Shown here: positions 1 through 12,996 of the stretch, piece after piece
Position numbering within the stretch: position 1 is the stretch's first letter
Layout of the letters: the number at the start of each line of letters is the position of its first letter
Assembly: GCA_023333565.1 (NCBI GenBank)
Contig: JAJKFH010002564.1
Coordinates: 860,499 to 924,498 of the forward strand
DNA length: 64,000 nucleotides
Source: Puffinus mauretanicus
Taxonomy: Eukaryota > Chordata > Aves > Procellariiformes > Procellariidae
Reading direction: 5' to 3'
Program-made: the position numbers and the translations under genes
The notes under the pieces: model-generated
Databases searched by the model: none
Seen by the model: the letters and a program-made list of their open reading frames with translations, nothing else
Told to the model about the DNA's origin: nothing

Positions 1-370
1 AGGAGCGGGCTGCCCGCCGCCACCCGCCCCGGCGGCCGTCGTGCTGCCAGCTCGGCCGTGCCTGGGGCCGGGAACCCCGGCCGGGCTCCCCCCGCTGCGT
101 CGGGGTGGCGTCGGAGGCTGGGCTGGGCTGGGGTCGGGTCGGGTCGGGTCAGGCCAGGCCAGGCCAGGCCAGGCCGTCCCGTTCCTCCGGCTGCGGGTGT
201 CCCTGGGCTCGCCGGCCGGGGCAGGGGTTTTCGGGTTGCCAGGCCCGTGCTCCCGGCTGCTGTCAGTGACCCGCTCCTGCGGGGTCTGGGAGCGGGGCCG
301 CGTGGGAGAGCTGGCTGTGGCAGGGCCGGGTCGGAGGCGCGTTCTTATTTATTTGCATCTCCCTTTGCAG
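1..370. promoter_or_regulatory. FRG1: GC/CpG-rich stretch, FRG1 intron 1 (downstream part of its CpG island)
   Basis: The first ~330 bases are strongly GC-rich with many CpG dinucleotides, unlike the AT-rich DNA that follows. The stretch ends at a good 3' splice site (ctttgcag) before FRG1 exon 2. I found no FRG1 exon 1 coding sequence here, so the first exon and promoter probably lie just left of the window. Open frames crossing this stretch are a by-product of the base composition. Confidence 0.6.
131..175 (+). repeat. Two adjacent pentamer arrays, (GGGTC)4 then (AGGCC)5
   Basis: Bases 131-150 are four copies of GGGTC and 151-175 are five copies of AGGCC. It is a short GC-rich microsatellite inside the FRG1 intron 1 CpG-rich region. 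Confidence 0.9.
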
Positions 371-3300
371 CAAGAAAAAGCACAAGGAGAAGAAAAGGAA
401 AAGGGAAGAGGATGCGGCGGAGCAACTCGATATTGTTGGTGAGCTGCTTTCCAGGAATTACGTGACAATGTGGAAACTGTAGGGGATAGCAGAAGCTGAA
501 GAAGTTGTTATAGGACTTTGTAAACTAAGCATAGTCCCTGTACACTGTTTGTCACAACATGTTATTTGTATGTTGGGATCTTCCTAGATTCCAAATGGAA
601 CTTCTGACATCAATGGGATGGATTTTCCGGTTGTCTTTTTAGCTAAAGTATGTTCTTATATAACCTCAAGCTACTTATCAGCTTGGATCTCTTCCCCTCC
701 CCCCCCCCCGCAATGGTATTTGTTTCACGAGGAGAGACTTTTTAGCACTGTAATGCTGTTATTCAATGTGTGCATTTCCGTGTAAATGACTTGCCTCTTT
801 GGTTACTATTACTTTGAAAATTAGTGGTTGGATCACCTGTTCTTACTCTGCCACTGGTTACTTTCTGTGTTCTTTAGTTCATTCAAATCTTCAATACTTT
901 CAAAAGGAAAAGAGTCTTAGTTAGTTTGTTTATTTGTTTTTAATTTGACATACTTTCTTGACTGCTGTGATGTGTTATAAATTTGCTACTGTTAATTGAA
1001 ACTGAAGACACAAACATTACCCAGTAACAAAATACAACTTTACTTTTTCCTTTTTCATAAAACAGAAGGATCAAAGTATGTATGGTCATGAGCAGTAACT
1101 TGACAGACTATTGCCCTTTGGCGCTGTCATGTCCTTGATTGATCACAGTTCACTTCACAAACAAAAACAGCTAAAAAAGAATCACAAATTCATGAGAGAT
1201 GCGGATGTATACTGTAGCACAGCGCACATTACAGGATAAATGTCATTTTTTATTACGTGTATATAGGCATAAGCTAAAGCAGTGCAAGGGGAAGTAATCC
1301 TTGTCCCTGTGTTAAAATAAATTATGATATATGAGAAAATGGGCTGTTGTGTCTTACACTAGAAGATGTTTTGCATTCTTTAGTTTAGCCAGATTTCAAA
1401 AAAGTGGGAGAGATTTGGAAAATTCATACATTGATCTGTGAGCCCTGACTGTATAGCACAAGACAATTAGCTCCATATATTGTGTAAAGGTAGGGGAAGA
1501 TTATTTCTGCTGAAGGCAGATTGACTTGCTAAATTTACCAAATAGAAAAAAGACATCATATTCAGGTTAATTAAAAATAGTTACTATCTTAATCAGGTAG
1601 AAAATATTTGTAAGACAGTATATCAGGAGAAATTTTACTGTTTAAAAAATATAAACGTCATAATTCTACTTCATGCATGTGAGTAGGGCTACCTCTAACT
1701 TTGGTAGCATTCTGTGGGGCTCAAACGTTCAAACACAGATTGGCTTGAACAACTGAAGTCTAAGGATTACAGCTCACATGAAGTAATTTAACAGCAAGAT
1801 GAGATAGTTTATCTGTTTCTGTTGTGTTGGAGAATCTAATAATTGGATATGACCCCAAAACTGCAGGAGGCTGGTCCAGAGGAAAAAAAGATACCTTCCT
1901 TGTAAGGTGTATCTTTGCTGGATCAGCTGAACGGATCAACTTGCTCTATGGACTAACACAAAGAAGGAATGAAGCGCAGGAGCCTGGAACTAGGGATGGC
2001 AGGGTGGGCAGAACAGCAGGATTTCATTTCAGCAGCAACACCATTAAATTGGCTCTGTAGTATAAAATAATGCACAAAGATCTTGAGATAGCAATAGCAA
2101 TTGTATCTTCAGAATTTCAACTCTCAGAGAAGACACAGAAATATCATCTCTTGAACTACTGTAGTCACAAATTGTAATTACTAACTGTCATGGTTTTGTA
2201 TTATAGGAAACTGGTGGGCTATCAGTAATTTCGGTGAAATTACAGGAACTATAGCTATAGAAATGGATAAAGGAGCTTACATCCATGCCCTTGACAACGG
2301 CTTGTTTACACTTGGAGCACCACATAAAGGTTTGTTTCAGGAAATTTGGAAATAAGCAGTTTTAGTAATGAAAGACAGAAAAGTAGCATCACTTAAAGGC
2401 AAGCAGTTTTACAGCTAAAAGCAGTTTATTACAAATAATGCAATAATCGTAGCTGTAGCATGCAGATGACTTAAACCTCATGACTACTGATCAGTTTCAC
2501 TTGCCTAGTTTCTTGCTGTTTTATGTGTACAATAAATTGAACTGCCTTGGAGATGATCACCTGTTAAAGGCCATACCACTTACAGGATAAAAAGCAGCAT
2601 AACTTACATTAAATCCTATAAAAACTTTATGGTGTCATTTGAAGAGTGAAACTCAAGGCAGATGAGTTTCAAGGCTTATTGCTGCATCCTCGTCTTAATA
2701 TACTTGTTTTGTTGCTGCACAAGTGGGCTACTAACATGGTGGGGTCATTAGCTAGTCCTTACTTTGAATTTGAGAGCCATCAGTCAGACAAGGACTGTTC
2801 CAGAACCCTGACAGTGTGTTTCACTTCCAGGTTGAGATGAAGGCAACAATGGCAATATTAGCTCATGTTGGCTTTGAGGGATGGAGGGGCTAGTAGCTTT
2901 TAGGATACTGAGCTGTGTTACCATAGCTGAAGCGTAATACATTGGTTATGGAAAAAATAATATTACAAGGAGATTAAGGTTTTCAGAGCCACCTGGAAAA
3001 TTACAAAACATCCTCAACTGTAAATTTCTTTACACAAGGATTGTCTTTATTTTGTGTCTTGTTTTAAGCAGTCTAAATACATGAATATAAATAAGCACCT
3101 GCATTGCTTTTTTTAAAAGTGAATATTCAAAAAAGGAATTTTTAAAGAAATAAAAGTATTGCAACTTTCCATAGTATTTTGCAATGGCTGTTGTTTTTTT
3201 CATTCTTTTTGAAACTGCAGTATTAACAGGTTAAAATATTGTATGTTTAATAATTCATACCTAACTAATGGAAAATTCATTCCTCAGATGATGAAGGCCC

Positions 3301-6300
3301 TAGTCCTCCTGAACAGTTTACAGCAGTAAAGTTGTCTGATACAAGGTAATTACTGTAACAAAATGTTACAAGTTTTGATATTTGTTATCTTTGTTTCTGG
3401 TGTGAATACATGTTTTAATATTCTCTTGAAATACATGGCTTGCTAATAATGTGTTTGTGATGTGTTGGATATTGCTTGTGAATTGCTTGGATTAAAAACA
3501 TTCTTTATTGTTTTCCTGCATCTTCTCTTTGAGGATTGCTCTGAAGTCTGGTTATGGCAAATACCTTGGTATAAATTCAGATGGACTTGTTGTTGGACGT
3601 TCAGATGCAATAGGATCAAGAGAGCAGTGGGAACCTGTCTTCCAAGATGTAAGCTGCTTGGAATAATTCATTTGCTGTTCCTAGTATTTGACTGTATTTT
3701 GAGTTAATCTATATTGATGTTCTTTGGCTGTGCAGTAAAAGCCTTTTGCAATCTCTTCCATGTTGTAACTTTTAACCTTCCATTTTCGCAACTGCTGCAT
3801 TTTGGCAGCTATAAGCATCTTAAGAATGAAGGAGCCAGCAAGTCTGCTGGCTAGCTATTGAAGTGTAAATATATAAAAGAATAAAACGCATTTACAGAGC
3901 TTTCTGGTGTATTGTAGAGGATAAATATTGTGAATCAAAGAGTTTGTATATAATCCTTATACTAACAATATGTGATATTATTTCTGCAGAAGAAAATGGC
4001 ATTACTAGCAGCAAATAGCCGTTTTATTAGATGTAATGAAGAGGGAGACATAGAAGCCAAAAGCAAAACTGCAGGGGAAGAAGAAATGATAAAGGTAATC
4101 TATAACTTCTACAATTAATACAGGATTGGCACAGATATTCAAACAACCAGGTGTCTGTGTGCTACAATTTACTGTTAATACAGTTATAATCGTTTTCTAT
4201 AAGCTGTCAAGTGATTTGGCCGCAAGAAAGGCAAATGAGCTCCAGGGCTACATAAACTGAGATACTTTCAGTAGAGATAGGAAGCTATTTTACCACTACA
4301 GAAGGGCAAGACGTTTTGGAGGCAAGACAGTCTATGTGATATTCCAGATAGTTCTGAACAGCTCGGTACGGGAGACATGAATTATGACTGAAGCAGGAAC
4401 AGAGAAGGGTTTACTGGAATGATGCAGAAGGGGAGATCTTTTAGGGAGGAGAATGTAAAAAGACTATCTTGACTTCATCTGGACATGGAAAATATATGTG
4501 TGCCTCCAAATAGAGACAGGTGTCTAGTAGTCAGAGCAATAATATTTTTAAGTCAGTCTCTGAAAAAGGCATTTTACCCCTGCTAAAACTAAGAACTGTA
4601 ATGGTGCTTCTTTAAGATGAAGGCGATTATGTCCTACAGTAGTATCAAGGATTACACTTAATATTTCCCATGCTTCAGGTAGCTTTTATTGCATTTGTCT
4701 CCAGTTGCAAATGAACCAATTTGAAAGCTGTGAACTTAAAAAGTCACTGTGACTCTCACTCTGTTATGAAGGATATATTGTTGTCTTTAACCTGTAACTT
4801 CTGGTTTTAAAAAAAGCAAATAGGTATTTTCTGTTTTGTTTTTTTTTTCCTCTCAATGACTAGATTCGTACTTGTGCTGAAAGGGAAACTAAGAAGAAAG
4901 ATGATGTTCCACAAGAAGACAAAGGAAATGTTAAACAGTGTGAAATCAATTATGTGTACGTAGTTCAGAGCTGTTAACAGGCTCAAGTATCTTTTTCACT
5001 TCTCTTTGGGGCCACCTTTGGTGGGAGAGCCAAACTCCCACCCAGCCTTTCACTCGCTTTTCCCTCAGCAGGACAAGGGAAGAAAAGAGGATGAGAAAGC
5101 TCATGGGTCGAGATAGACATGGGGAGATGGCGTACCAGTTACGGTCACAGGCAAAACAGATTCAACTTGTGGAAAATTAAATTTATTGCCCATTAAAGTA
5201 GATCTGGGTAGTGAGAAACAAAGACAAAAATTAAAAACACCTTTCCTTCCCCCATCTCCCAAGCTCAGCTTCACTCCAGACTCCTCTACCAGCTCCCCCA
5301 AAACAGGATGGGGGTATGGGTTAATACATCATGGTTTCTCTCTGCCATTCCTTTCCTCTCCCACTTTTCCGCTGCTCTGGCATGGTCCTCTCCACAAGCT
5401 AGAGGGGAATATGCTCCAGCGCCTGAAGTACCTCCTCCCTTTCCTTCTCTGTCCTTAATGTTCACACTGCCATTTTGCACTTTTTTTTTTCCTCTCTTCT
5501 CCTCTGCCTGTGTGGCATTTTGCCCTTTCTCAAAGGCCACCAGCTTTGCTGATGGACTCAGCTGTGTCCTGCAGTGGGTCTGTGGTGGAGCCGGCTGTGT
5601 CCAGCTTGGGGCAGCACCTGGCCTCTTCTCATAGAGGCCACCCCTGCAGCTCCCCCACTACCAGCACCTTGCCACCTACACCCAGTACACTTTCGCTCCC
5701 TGACTTGTCATGCTAGTAGCTGAAGAAGGGGTTCTCTAGAACTTGTAACGACATTGTGCTAATCATGTAGGGGCTCATTCTCACTTAGACTACCAAAAAA
5801 AACCTGAATAGTTTTCACCTACAGAAGTCTTAGTGCAATATTTGATACTGTGATGGCTTGCTGGATTTTATTAGGCCAGTTGTCTAGAAGTTAAGACAGA
5901 AGTTAAGATTCTTATCACTGGTGGTTTTTTATTGAAATACAAAACTTTAAACAAGTTACACTTTTTACATTTTTTTCTCCCCCTTACAGAAAGAAATTCC
6001 AAAGTTTTCAAGACAAAAAGCTTAAAATAAGCAAAGAAGATACAAAAGCCCTCAGAAAAGCCAGGAAAGAAGGCACTTTTCATGAAATGCTGCTTGACAG
6101 GTACTTCAAAGTACAAGAAATAATGTACTGATTTAGAAACTACTGGGAGATGGAATTGCAGTAAACCTGGGGTACAAAAGAGAGCTAGCTTTCAAGGGGG
6201 TGGGATATTGAGCATTTTCTCTCTGGTCAGTGTTCTGCCTCAGTTCTGGGGTTGGCTTTTTTTTTTTTGGTTCTGAATTTTCACTTCTTTAGCTGAAGTT

Positions 6301-7031
6301 TGTGGGTTTGGATTTTCCCAGAGATTAATACTTTTGGAAATCTTTAACTAGGTTGTTCAGTTTGTTTAGTACAGAGGAGTTGAGGGATGAATCTTTTTAA
6401 TCACAAAAATTAAGCTAATTTTTAACATTTTCAATACCTCTGGCACCAGAACATTTTGGAGAGGGGAAAGCTGCATTTTAAAGTGAAATGGCATTTATTA
6501 GAAACACTCTTCATGTTACCTAGTGGGAATAATTTTTTTTTTTTCCCCTCCTGAGCTAAGGCTATAGAAACTCTTGAATTTTTAAAACATTTTATATCAG
6601 GATACAGTATAAATATTGGCATTAATTCAGTGGGTGGAATGCAGAAGACTATTTATGGTAATTGCAAGTGATGCAGGAGCACTCCTGGGCCATCATAGGT
6701 TGAGTATCAGTTTCAAATCACCCTGACTCTGAATTACATGCTTCAGACTGGACAAAACACAATTCATGGTGATTTGAAGGGAAAGACAAGGTTAACTTTA
6801 GACATTGCAGTTCTAGCTCCTTAAGAAAACAAAGTTAACTAACAAATCCAAAGTGTTGTTAGGCTTTTATATGTGCTTTGAAGCAAAGTTTAAGAGAAGT
6901 TGCTTTCAATGCTTCCTTAACGCTTTAAGGCACATAAACACACAGATATAATCATATTTGGTCTAAATCTTGTTTTGTTACTCTTTCCATATAGGAGAGC
7001 AAAAGTGAAAGCGGATAGATACTGCAAATGA
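371..7031 (+). CDS. FRG1: FRG1 (FSHD region gene 1 protein), exons 2-9; 5' exon outside window
   Basis: FRG1 is a nuclear/nucleolar and actin-bundling protein with a fascin-like beta-trefoil fold, linked to RNA processing. Coding exons seen: 371-438, 2207-2329, 3288-3345, 3534-3648, 3990-4094, 4864-4955, 5990-6100 and 6995-7031 (TGA). All have GT/AG borders and matching phases, giving 235 codons plus stop. The human protein is 258 aa, so only about 22 N-terminal residues are missing. Exon 2 encodes a lysine-rich basic stretch ([14 protein letters not shown]), probably a nuclear localisation signal. The trefoil starts at [20 protein letters not shown] and continues through [20 protein letters not shown]. 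The C-terminus is basic and ends ADRYCK. Exon 2 begins with the third base of a Ser codon, so exon 1 must end in AG. No frameshift or stop is seen, so the gene looks functional. The assignment rests on near-complete similarity to the remembered human protein. Confidence 0.95.
4985..5692 (-). mobile_element. Probable ERV-derived LTR, antisense in FRG1 intron 7
   Basis: This stretch is compositionally unlike the AT-rich intron around it. It matches my memory of an abundant avian endogenous-retrovirus LTR read on the minus strand, which would start near 5691 (TGTACTGGGTGTAGG) and run down toward about 4985. Its left edge lies only some 30 bp after the donor of FRG1 exon 7. Boundaries are approximate and I could not find a target-site duplication. 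Small open frames inside it on both strands are not FRG1 exons. The family name is uncertain; a RepeatMasker run with an avian library would settle it. Confidence 0.55.
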
Positions 7032-7790
7032 CAACCAGCTGGTCCATTTTCTTCTGCATCTTTGATGATAGGGTCAGATTGAAAACGAGTAAAATGTTTT
7101 ATAATTATTTTTATTGAAGGCGTTTTGCTGATGTTTTTATTACGTTATTTTTAAAGGATCACCTGAGGGCTATAATTAAGCATCAAACTAACGTCATCTT
7201 TCAGTAATGGATACTATTAAGTTTACTCTAAAACTACGTGCTCTTGAAATAGTGAGATAATATTTTAATGGAAAAGAAATTGACCCACTGAATCTTCCCA
7301 GGTTGATGAAAGGAACTTGAACTTAGAGACAGGGCAGAAGATATTAAGGGCAGAAGAGAACGACGATTAAGTTCAAAAGTAAAATATGTTTAACACATTA
7401 AACCGTTAAAAATATGTAACTGTATTGAACAAGAAGAAATAATTGAAAATGCATGTCTTGGAACACACCATACCGGATCCTGAGTAGGACATCTGTGGAG
7501 CCGTTCTACACTGCATCAGGTGAGGACTGGGCCAGAATATTCAGGCATCAAAAAACAATGTTCAAAATAGACCCACTGTTCAGGTTGATAAATGGCATAA
7601 TCCATATGCTGGAGTGAGTGTTGACAAGTCACACACAAGAACCCTATTACAAACAAAAATGCAGGTGCTTCATAAGAAAAGAGGATGACTCTTTTGCGTT
7701 AGCAGGCCACTTATTTTACAAGAGGGGAAAAACTGATTTTGCAAACTTGCTGGTTTCTCTACAGCATGGACTTCAGTTTGTTTAATAAAA
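7032..7790 (+). other. FRG1: FRG1 3' UTR (inferred)
   Basis: This is the sequence after the FRG1 stop. The first canonical AATAAA noticed is at 7784-7789, with an ATTAAA variant near 7395. Either could set the 3' end; transcript data are needed to choose. Confidence 0.4.
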
Positions 7791-10700
7791 ACAGCAGGGA
7801 CTTTTCTTAAGGTCATAGTATAATATGCATTTCTATTATCTCATGTAAAATATGGTTACCTGTGTCTGGTCTGATTACCAAGAAGCTTTTCAGTAACATC
7901 TCCATAGGAACTATCTCAGTCAGAACAATTGCTTACTCTCTCCACAGCTTCTGTAATCTGCGTCATAAAGAATACTTAGTTACAATGTTGAGGATTTTTA
8001 TGGTAATAATTTGAACTGTCTCCGTGGAGCTTCTCCTACCTGTCAATTTGAACTGCACACATAGTACAAAACTGTAAGCTCATGTAAGATAATGATGTGT
8101 CTAAAAAGAGCAGAAGAACAGATCTAGTCAGTAACAGCCATTTATATCAGTCTAATTTCATAGGCAGTTGGTCTTGATGAAGAAGCATGAAGAATTTAAG
8201 TATGTCATAATTGTTTAAACCTCTACTGCCTTTTCAGCATGAAAACAAATTATAGCTGAGGTTAGCAATAAAAGCATTTATTTTTCAAAGAATTCAGAAA
8301 AATATGGCTATACATATATGGCCATACAGATTTTACAGAACCAAAAGAAGAAAATCTCCATGGGCTGGACACATTCATGATGTAATGGAGAGATTCTTAG
8401 AAACTCATTTTTTTCTAGAAAAACAAACAAAAATCCAAACCTTTCTCTGATGGCATTTTTAAGCTTTCCATACACAGCTCTATCCCACTGAGTACAGAGA
8501 TTTTTGCCACAGGGCTTTTCCCTCTAAGGTAGAATTTATTTGTTTTATACCTGTTAAACCTACTGTTCATTTAATACCTATTTTACAAGAATAGGCACAC
8601 TCACTAGTTCCTTGTATGAATATCTATTTTGGAATGAGTGCCTTTTCTTCCCACTTTAGCTTTTTCTGTTGAGGAAGATACTATGTGAGAAATCAAAATG
8701 CCCTCTCTGGGGAGCTGGTTTGTGCAACTATGTTGGGACAGTTGTGCTTGTAACTTTCTTGTATGGACAAATCCTTGGAGACCTTCCTATCATTCCAGCT
8801 GCTCAATAAGGTTTTGTATTTTAATGCTGATAGAAGTTATAACAGACTGCTGAGAAATTAAATAAAAGCAAGGTCTACAGTGAATGAAAAAAAAAAAAAG
8901 AGTAAAATGAAATTATCAGACGAGAATTTATTTTCCCCTCAGTTTTCAGAGGTACAAAAGATCCCTCTATAGCTGTTTTTTTGAACTTAGATGATTTTCT
9001 AGAGAATTGTCTTTTCCTCTATATTTATCTGATTATTGTATTTCAGGAAATACTGTTAACCAAATTGTAATAGTATCAGATGGTCGCGTAAACTCATCAA
9101 ATGCTTGACCTTTTTACCAGTATCAAATTCAATAGCTTCATTTTAAAGTTTTCACAGATTTTATTTCTAGTACAAAACTTTGAGTTTACTCTTTAAGCTT
9201 ACCACATAGCAGGAATGACTGAAAGTTATCTTTGTTTCCTATCAGTTTCTATTGACTACGCATTCTTTCAAAGCAAGAAGTTCCTGGGAATATCAATGTG
9301 TTTGTAGTGGCAGTCTGCATTAAAACATTTTCAAAAAGAAACTATAATTAGCAGAACTGATTTTTTTTTTTATTCTAATGTTGTAACTCACTCCAGAATT
9401 GCATTAAAAATCCCTCAGACATCAATGACCCAGTTATAAAATCTTAACATGTGAATATTTGGCTTGTATTAAGGGATTGGCTCTGAGAAAAATTAAACAT
9501 ATAAAGTACCAAGTACCAATGGTAGGCTATTTACCATATAGCTTAAGCCCTGGGAGACAGACTGTACAGTGACGTAGTCCAGAGAGAAAGTTTCCTGGCA
9601 TTTAGTGGTCTTGAGAGAGAATAGTTGGCTTTTCTAGGGAACTCTGTGTATAACTTCATTGCTCTCAAATAAAAATAAACACCCTCTCAATCAGAGAGAG
9701 CCTCATAGGCATAATGTGTGGCTTAGCTTTTTACCAATAGCACAAATGGTCAAGCAGATGAAACTGATTGTGTACGTAGCTTAGAGGCTTTTGAATCGCA
9801 GTGTCTGTCCATGTGCTCTGTGACTCCATTTTCGTAAAGGAGAGGGCTATGCTGCCTTTTCCATGGCGAGTAAAGGCCATATTTTGAGTTTCTGTATTGT
9901 TGGAAAAGATGCATTGCACGTGCTCGGGAGGTCTGACAGAAGTTTGAGCCCTGAATTTGCAGGGAGAAGGCCAAAAGCTAGAAATAAGTGGATGACTGTT
10001 GGCAAATGCTCCTGGCCAGAGTCTCAGGAATTCTTGGATGAAAATGCAGCATAGCTGTGGGTTGTGCCACCACAGAAAAAAAATGTAATTCATTTTTCCC
10101 CGGAGCTCCTCTGTTTGGTCTATGACTGGGGATTAGGGCTCATTAAGTAGTTCTGGTTGTAGGTACCATGCTACTGTCCTTCCCCAAAAATGTAAGTAAC
10201 CTGATGTACAACTGTTGCAACATCATGGACCTGGAAGTGGCCTACTGCCAAAACTACTCCCAGAAACACTGGGAAAGAGGCACCACCACAAGGAGCCAGC
10301 TGTGCCCCAGAGTAATTATTTATCGGGCAGTTCATTGCAGGCGTCATTGATCCACAATCACTGTGAATCTTAAACGCATCTAAAGTCAATGCTGATGGTT
10401 GAAGTAGGCTGATATTACAGCATCGGTTTTTCCTTTCAAGAATACATTGTTTAAATAAAATCCTGTCTGGTAGAACTCATAAAAATTATTACTCAAACAC
10501 AGATGCAGCTGGAAGCAGAAATCTGTTATGCTGGTGGAAAGCGTGCTGAAAGGAGTACTCGGAATCTGAAGAAGAGCCTGAGAATTACCTGTGGAAATGA
10601 ATTTTCCATTTCATATTTATCAGTGTAAATAGGAGAATGCAAGGTGTAGGCGCTGTAAATAGCTGTAAGTAATAGTAAAGGAAAAATGGAACCGAGAGGC

Positions 10701-12850
10701 ATGTTTGTTACAGAGCTAGGAAGAAGTAAAGCTAAAAGAAATGTCAGAGCAAAGGAAATGAGACTGTCCCAAGTAGAAGAGGAAGTGCTGGATTTGGCAA
10801 GGGACCGCGGCAGCCCCGCAGGGAATAGGGGTATCGTAGTAGCAATGGGGCTGCCTTCTGTTTTGGGACTAACGATACATAGATTCTTGCTAAAAAATGT
10901 GTCCTGAGATAACACAGAAGCAAAGGCCTGGGGAATTCACTGGAATTTTAGTCACAGGAAAGGAAATCAAAGGTATGACAAAACAGTGAAGATCAGTACG
11001 TGTATTAAACTGTTGCTATAAGGAGTCCATTGGGATATTTTCCCACTGGAGGTATTCATGGAGTCTTCTTGGTGTTACTATGTCCTGGCAGTAGCGTTAG
11101 GACAAAGAGCTTTCCTTTAACTGAAACAGAGAAAAAAGGGGAAGTAATTTGTGCAGCCTCTACTTCTGGAGGAAGGAACGGGTCTGGGGAGTGGTAATAC
11201 AGTACTGGATAGATGAGTGTGAGAAAGCAGAAGGGTGGACATGAAGTACACCAGTGACATATATCAGTATATCAGTGACACCAGCTGTCAGGTAGTACAG
11301 TTAACGAGTAAACTGCACATCTTAAGAAGCTTTTTTTTCCTGACTTAACTTAGATTTTTGAAAACGGATAGAAGAAACCTAGACAACAAAATGGAGGACC
11401 TAAAGTACTGGTGTGGACCCTGGAGACGAGGCGTTCTGATAGGAACACAGCAGAATAGCCATAGTCAGAGAAACACACGGACTGAAGAATATTGACTCTT
11501 CCTTAAACTTATAATTTCTTTACTGGTGAAAGAACTAAACCAAAAGTACGAAGAGGCTTCAAAAAAGTAAGTTGTGAATGTGTAATGTGACCATGGCATA
11601 ATTTTGATATCGGAGCATTCAGAAAGAGTTTTTCATTTTCCAAAGTTTGTTTTCTGCTGTTAAAGATGTCCTAAAGATAGTAAAGCACCTAAAAACTGTC
11701 TGCTCCAGAAACTAAATCTGAGCAAAAGGGGCTGCAGGTGTTTAGAAAATAACAGGACCAACTTAATCTGGCTATTTCTTCCGTAGACCATAATAGGATA
11801 TTCAGGTACCTGCAAGTAAATACAGAGTTACTGTCTTACAGGTATTCGTTTTCAACCAAAAAAAAATGGCTGGGCCCTATAGAAACTGCCCGATTTCCTA
11901 TTTGTGAAAGACACTCCCATGAAAATCGGAAGCGTCTCCCATTATGCTGTGATTTTCCTCATTGCTTAAATCCCCTGTTTGGTTCTGTATCTTCTTCCAC
12001 CAGTGCTTAACGCTTTTCTGCCTTGGTCTCTACAGCTCTGAGCAATTCCAAGCTTACGTTGTGAGCCGATTCCTTCCCACACGCTGCTGCACGCCCTCCC
12101 TTTGCCCAAGGCTTTCACACCTTACAATGCATTTCTTTTATCCTTTCCTGTTTCTTAATTTCTGCAATGCCATACAGCTTTCCAATCAACCATCTGCCAA
12201 GGACTTCCCTCCTTTTTCTTGCCACCCCCAGTTTGTTTTAGAAGAGAGTTAATTGCACAGCCAATTAAGTCATGATATTAAAGACTGTATTGCTTCTTTT
12301 CTGTGTGTCTAAAAACATGTGACATGTCTTGGGCACTGCATAAAGCACAAGACACAAGTGAAAACACAGGTATCCTTTAAGGTTCTTAATATTTATTCGT
12401 GGTGCTTCCAACAACTGTTGCTAATGTATGCACTCATTACACGTTCATTTGCTCGCACTAAAATTATACCTTTTTATTGTAATCTATTTGGAGTATGCAC
12501 CTTATTCTGCTGCTGGCTTGTACTTGGTATTTACGTATAGTGAATAAATAATAGGCAACGTGCTTGGACTGGTGGATCTCACACCCGGTATTCCCCACGA
12601 GACTCTCTCCAGCTGCCCGTTTCCTGCACTCTTAAGCGGGCAAGGTGGAGAAAACGCCTTCTTCCTAAAGAAGGCGCCTGCCTTGCCTCTCTCATTATCA
12701 TAAAACCTGCCTAAAATCTCCCAGGGACACAGTAATTAAAAATCACACTATTTACGAAGTGAAAACTGGTGCCACGGGTTTGCTCTTAGTGCTGCCTAAG
12801 AGAGGCGGTTTTATTTCCGATTTTCCTGTGCGGAACTTCCCTCTTTTGGA
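7791..12850. other. Intergenic FRG1-ASAH1, no supported gene
   Basis: This is mostly AT-rich unique DNA with poly-A/T runs. Further AATAAA motifs occur near 8267 and 8860. Open frames of up to 129 codons (minus strand, 9731-10093 and 10526-10915) show no recognisable domain, no supporting splice structure and overlapping frames on the opposite strand. I call no gene here. Confidence 0.6.
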
Positions 12851-12900
12851 AGGATGACTGAAAGTCAGTGCCTCTGCTTTATTAAAAATAAAAAGGAGGG

Positions 12901-12960
12901 CCGGGGCGACGGCGGTAGGGCCTGGGCGGCGGCGGCAGAGCCGGGGCGGCGGCGGCAGGG
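12901..12960 (+). repeat. Three tandem copies of a 20-bp GC-rich unit
   Basis: The units CCGGGGCGACGGCGGTAGGG (12901-12920), CCTGGGCGGCGGCGGCAGAG (12921-12940) and CCGGGGCGGCGGCGGCAGGG (12941-12960) are imperfect direct repeats. They are followed directly by inverted copies. Confidence 0.85.
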
Positions 12961-12996
12961 CCCTGCCGCCGCCGCCCCGGCTCTGCCGCCGCCGCC
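12925..12996. repeat. 72-bp perfect palindrome (36-bp arms, no spacer)
   Basis: Bases 12925-12960 and 12961-12996 are exact reverse complements, meeting at AGGGCCCT. The right arm begins with the exact inverse of the third 20-bp unit (12941-12960) and continues with the inverse of most of the second. The first mismatch is 12924/12997. The palindrome ends 80 bp upstream of the ASAH1 ATG. It could form a DNA cruciform, or an RNA hairpin if transcribed. A sequencing or assembly fold-back artefact is the main alternative. Confidence 0.95.

Noticed and set aside
41..465. Plus-strand ORFs of 133 and 135 codons at the left edge
   Set aside because: They run through GC-rich intron and a pentamer repeat into FRG1 exon 2 in the wrong frames.
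5101..5716. Cluster of small ORFs on both strands
   Set aside because: They lie within the LTR-like repeat in FRG1 intron 7.
9731..10093. 120-codon minus-strand ORF between FRG1 and ASAH1
   Set aside because: Low-complexity aromatic/His composition, no domain, no splice or promoter support, and overlapping frames are open on both strands.
10526..10915. 129-codon minus-strand ORF
   Set aside because: It is the complement of a purine-rich plus-strand stretch, which gives Leu/Ser-rich pseudo-protein; no recognisable family.
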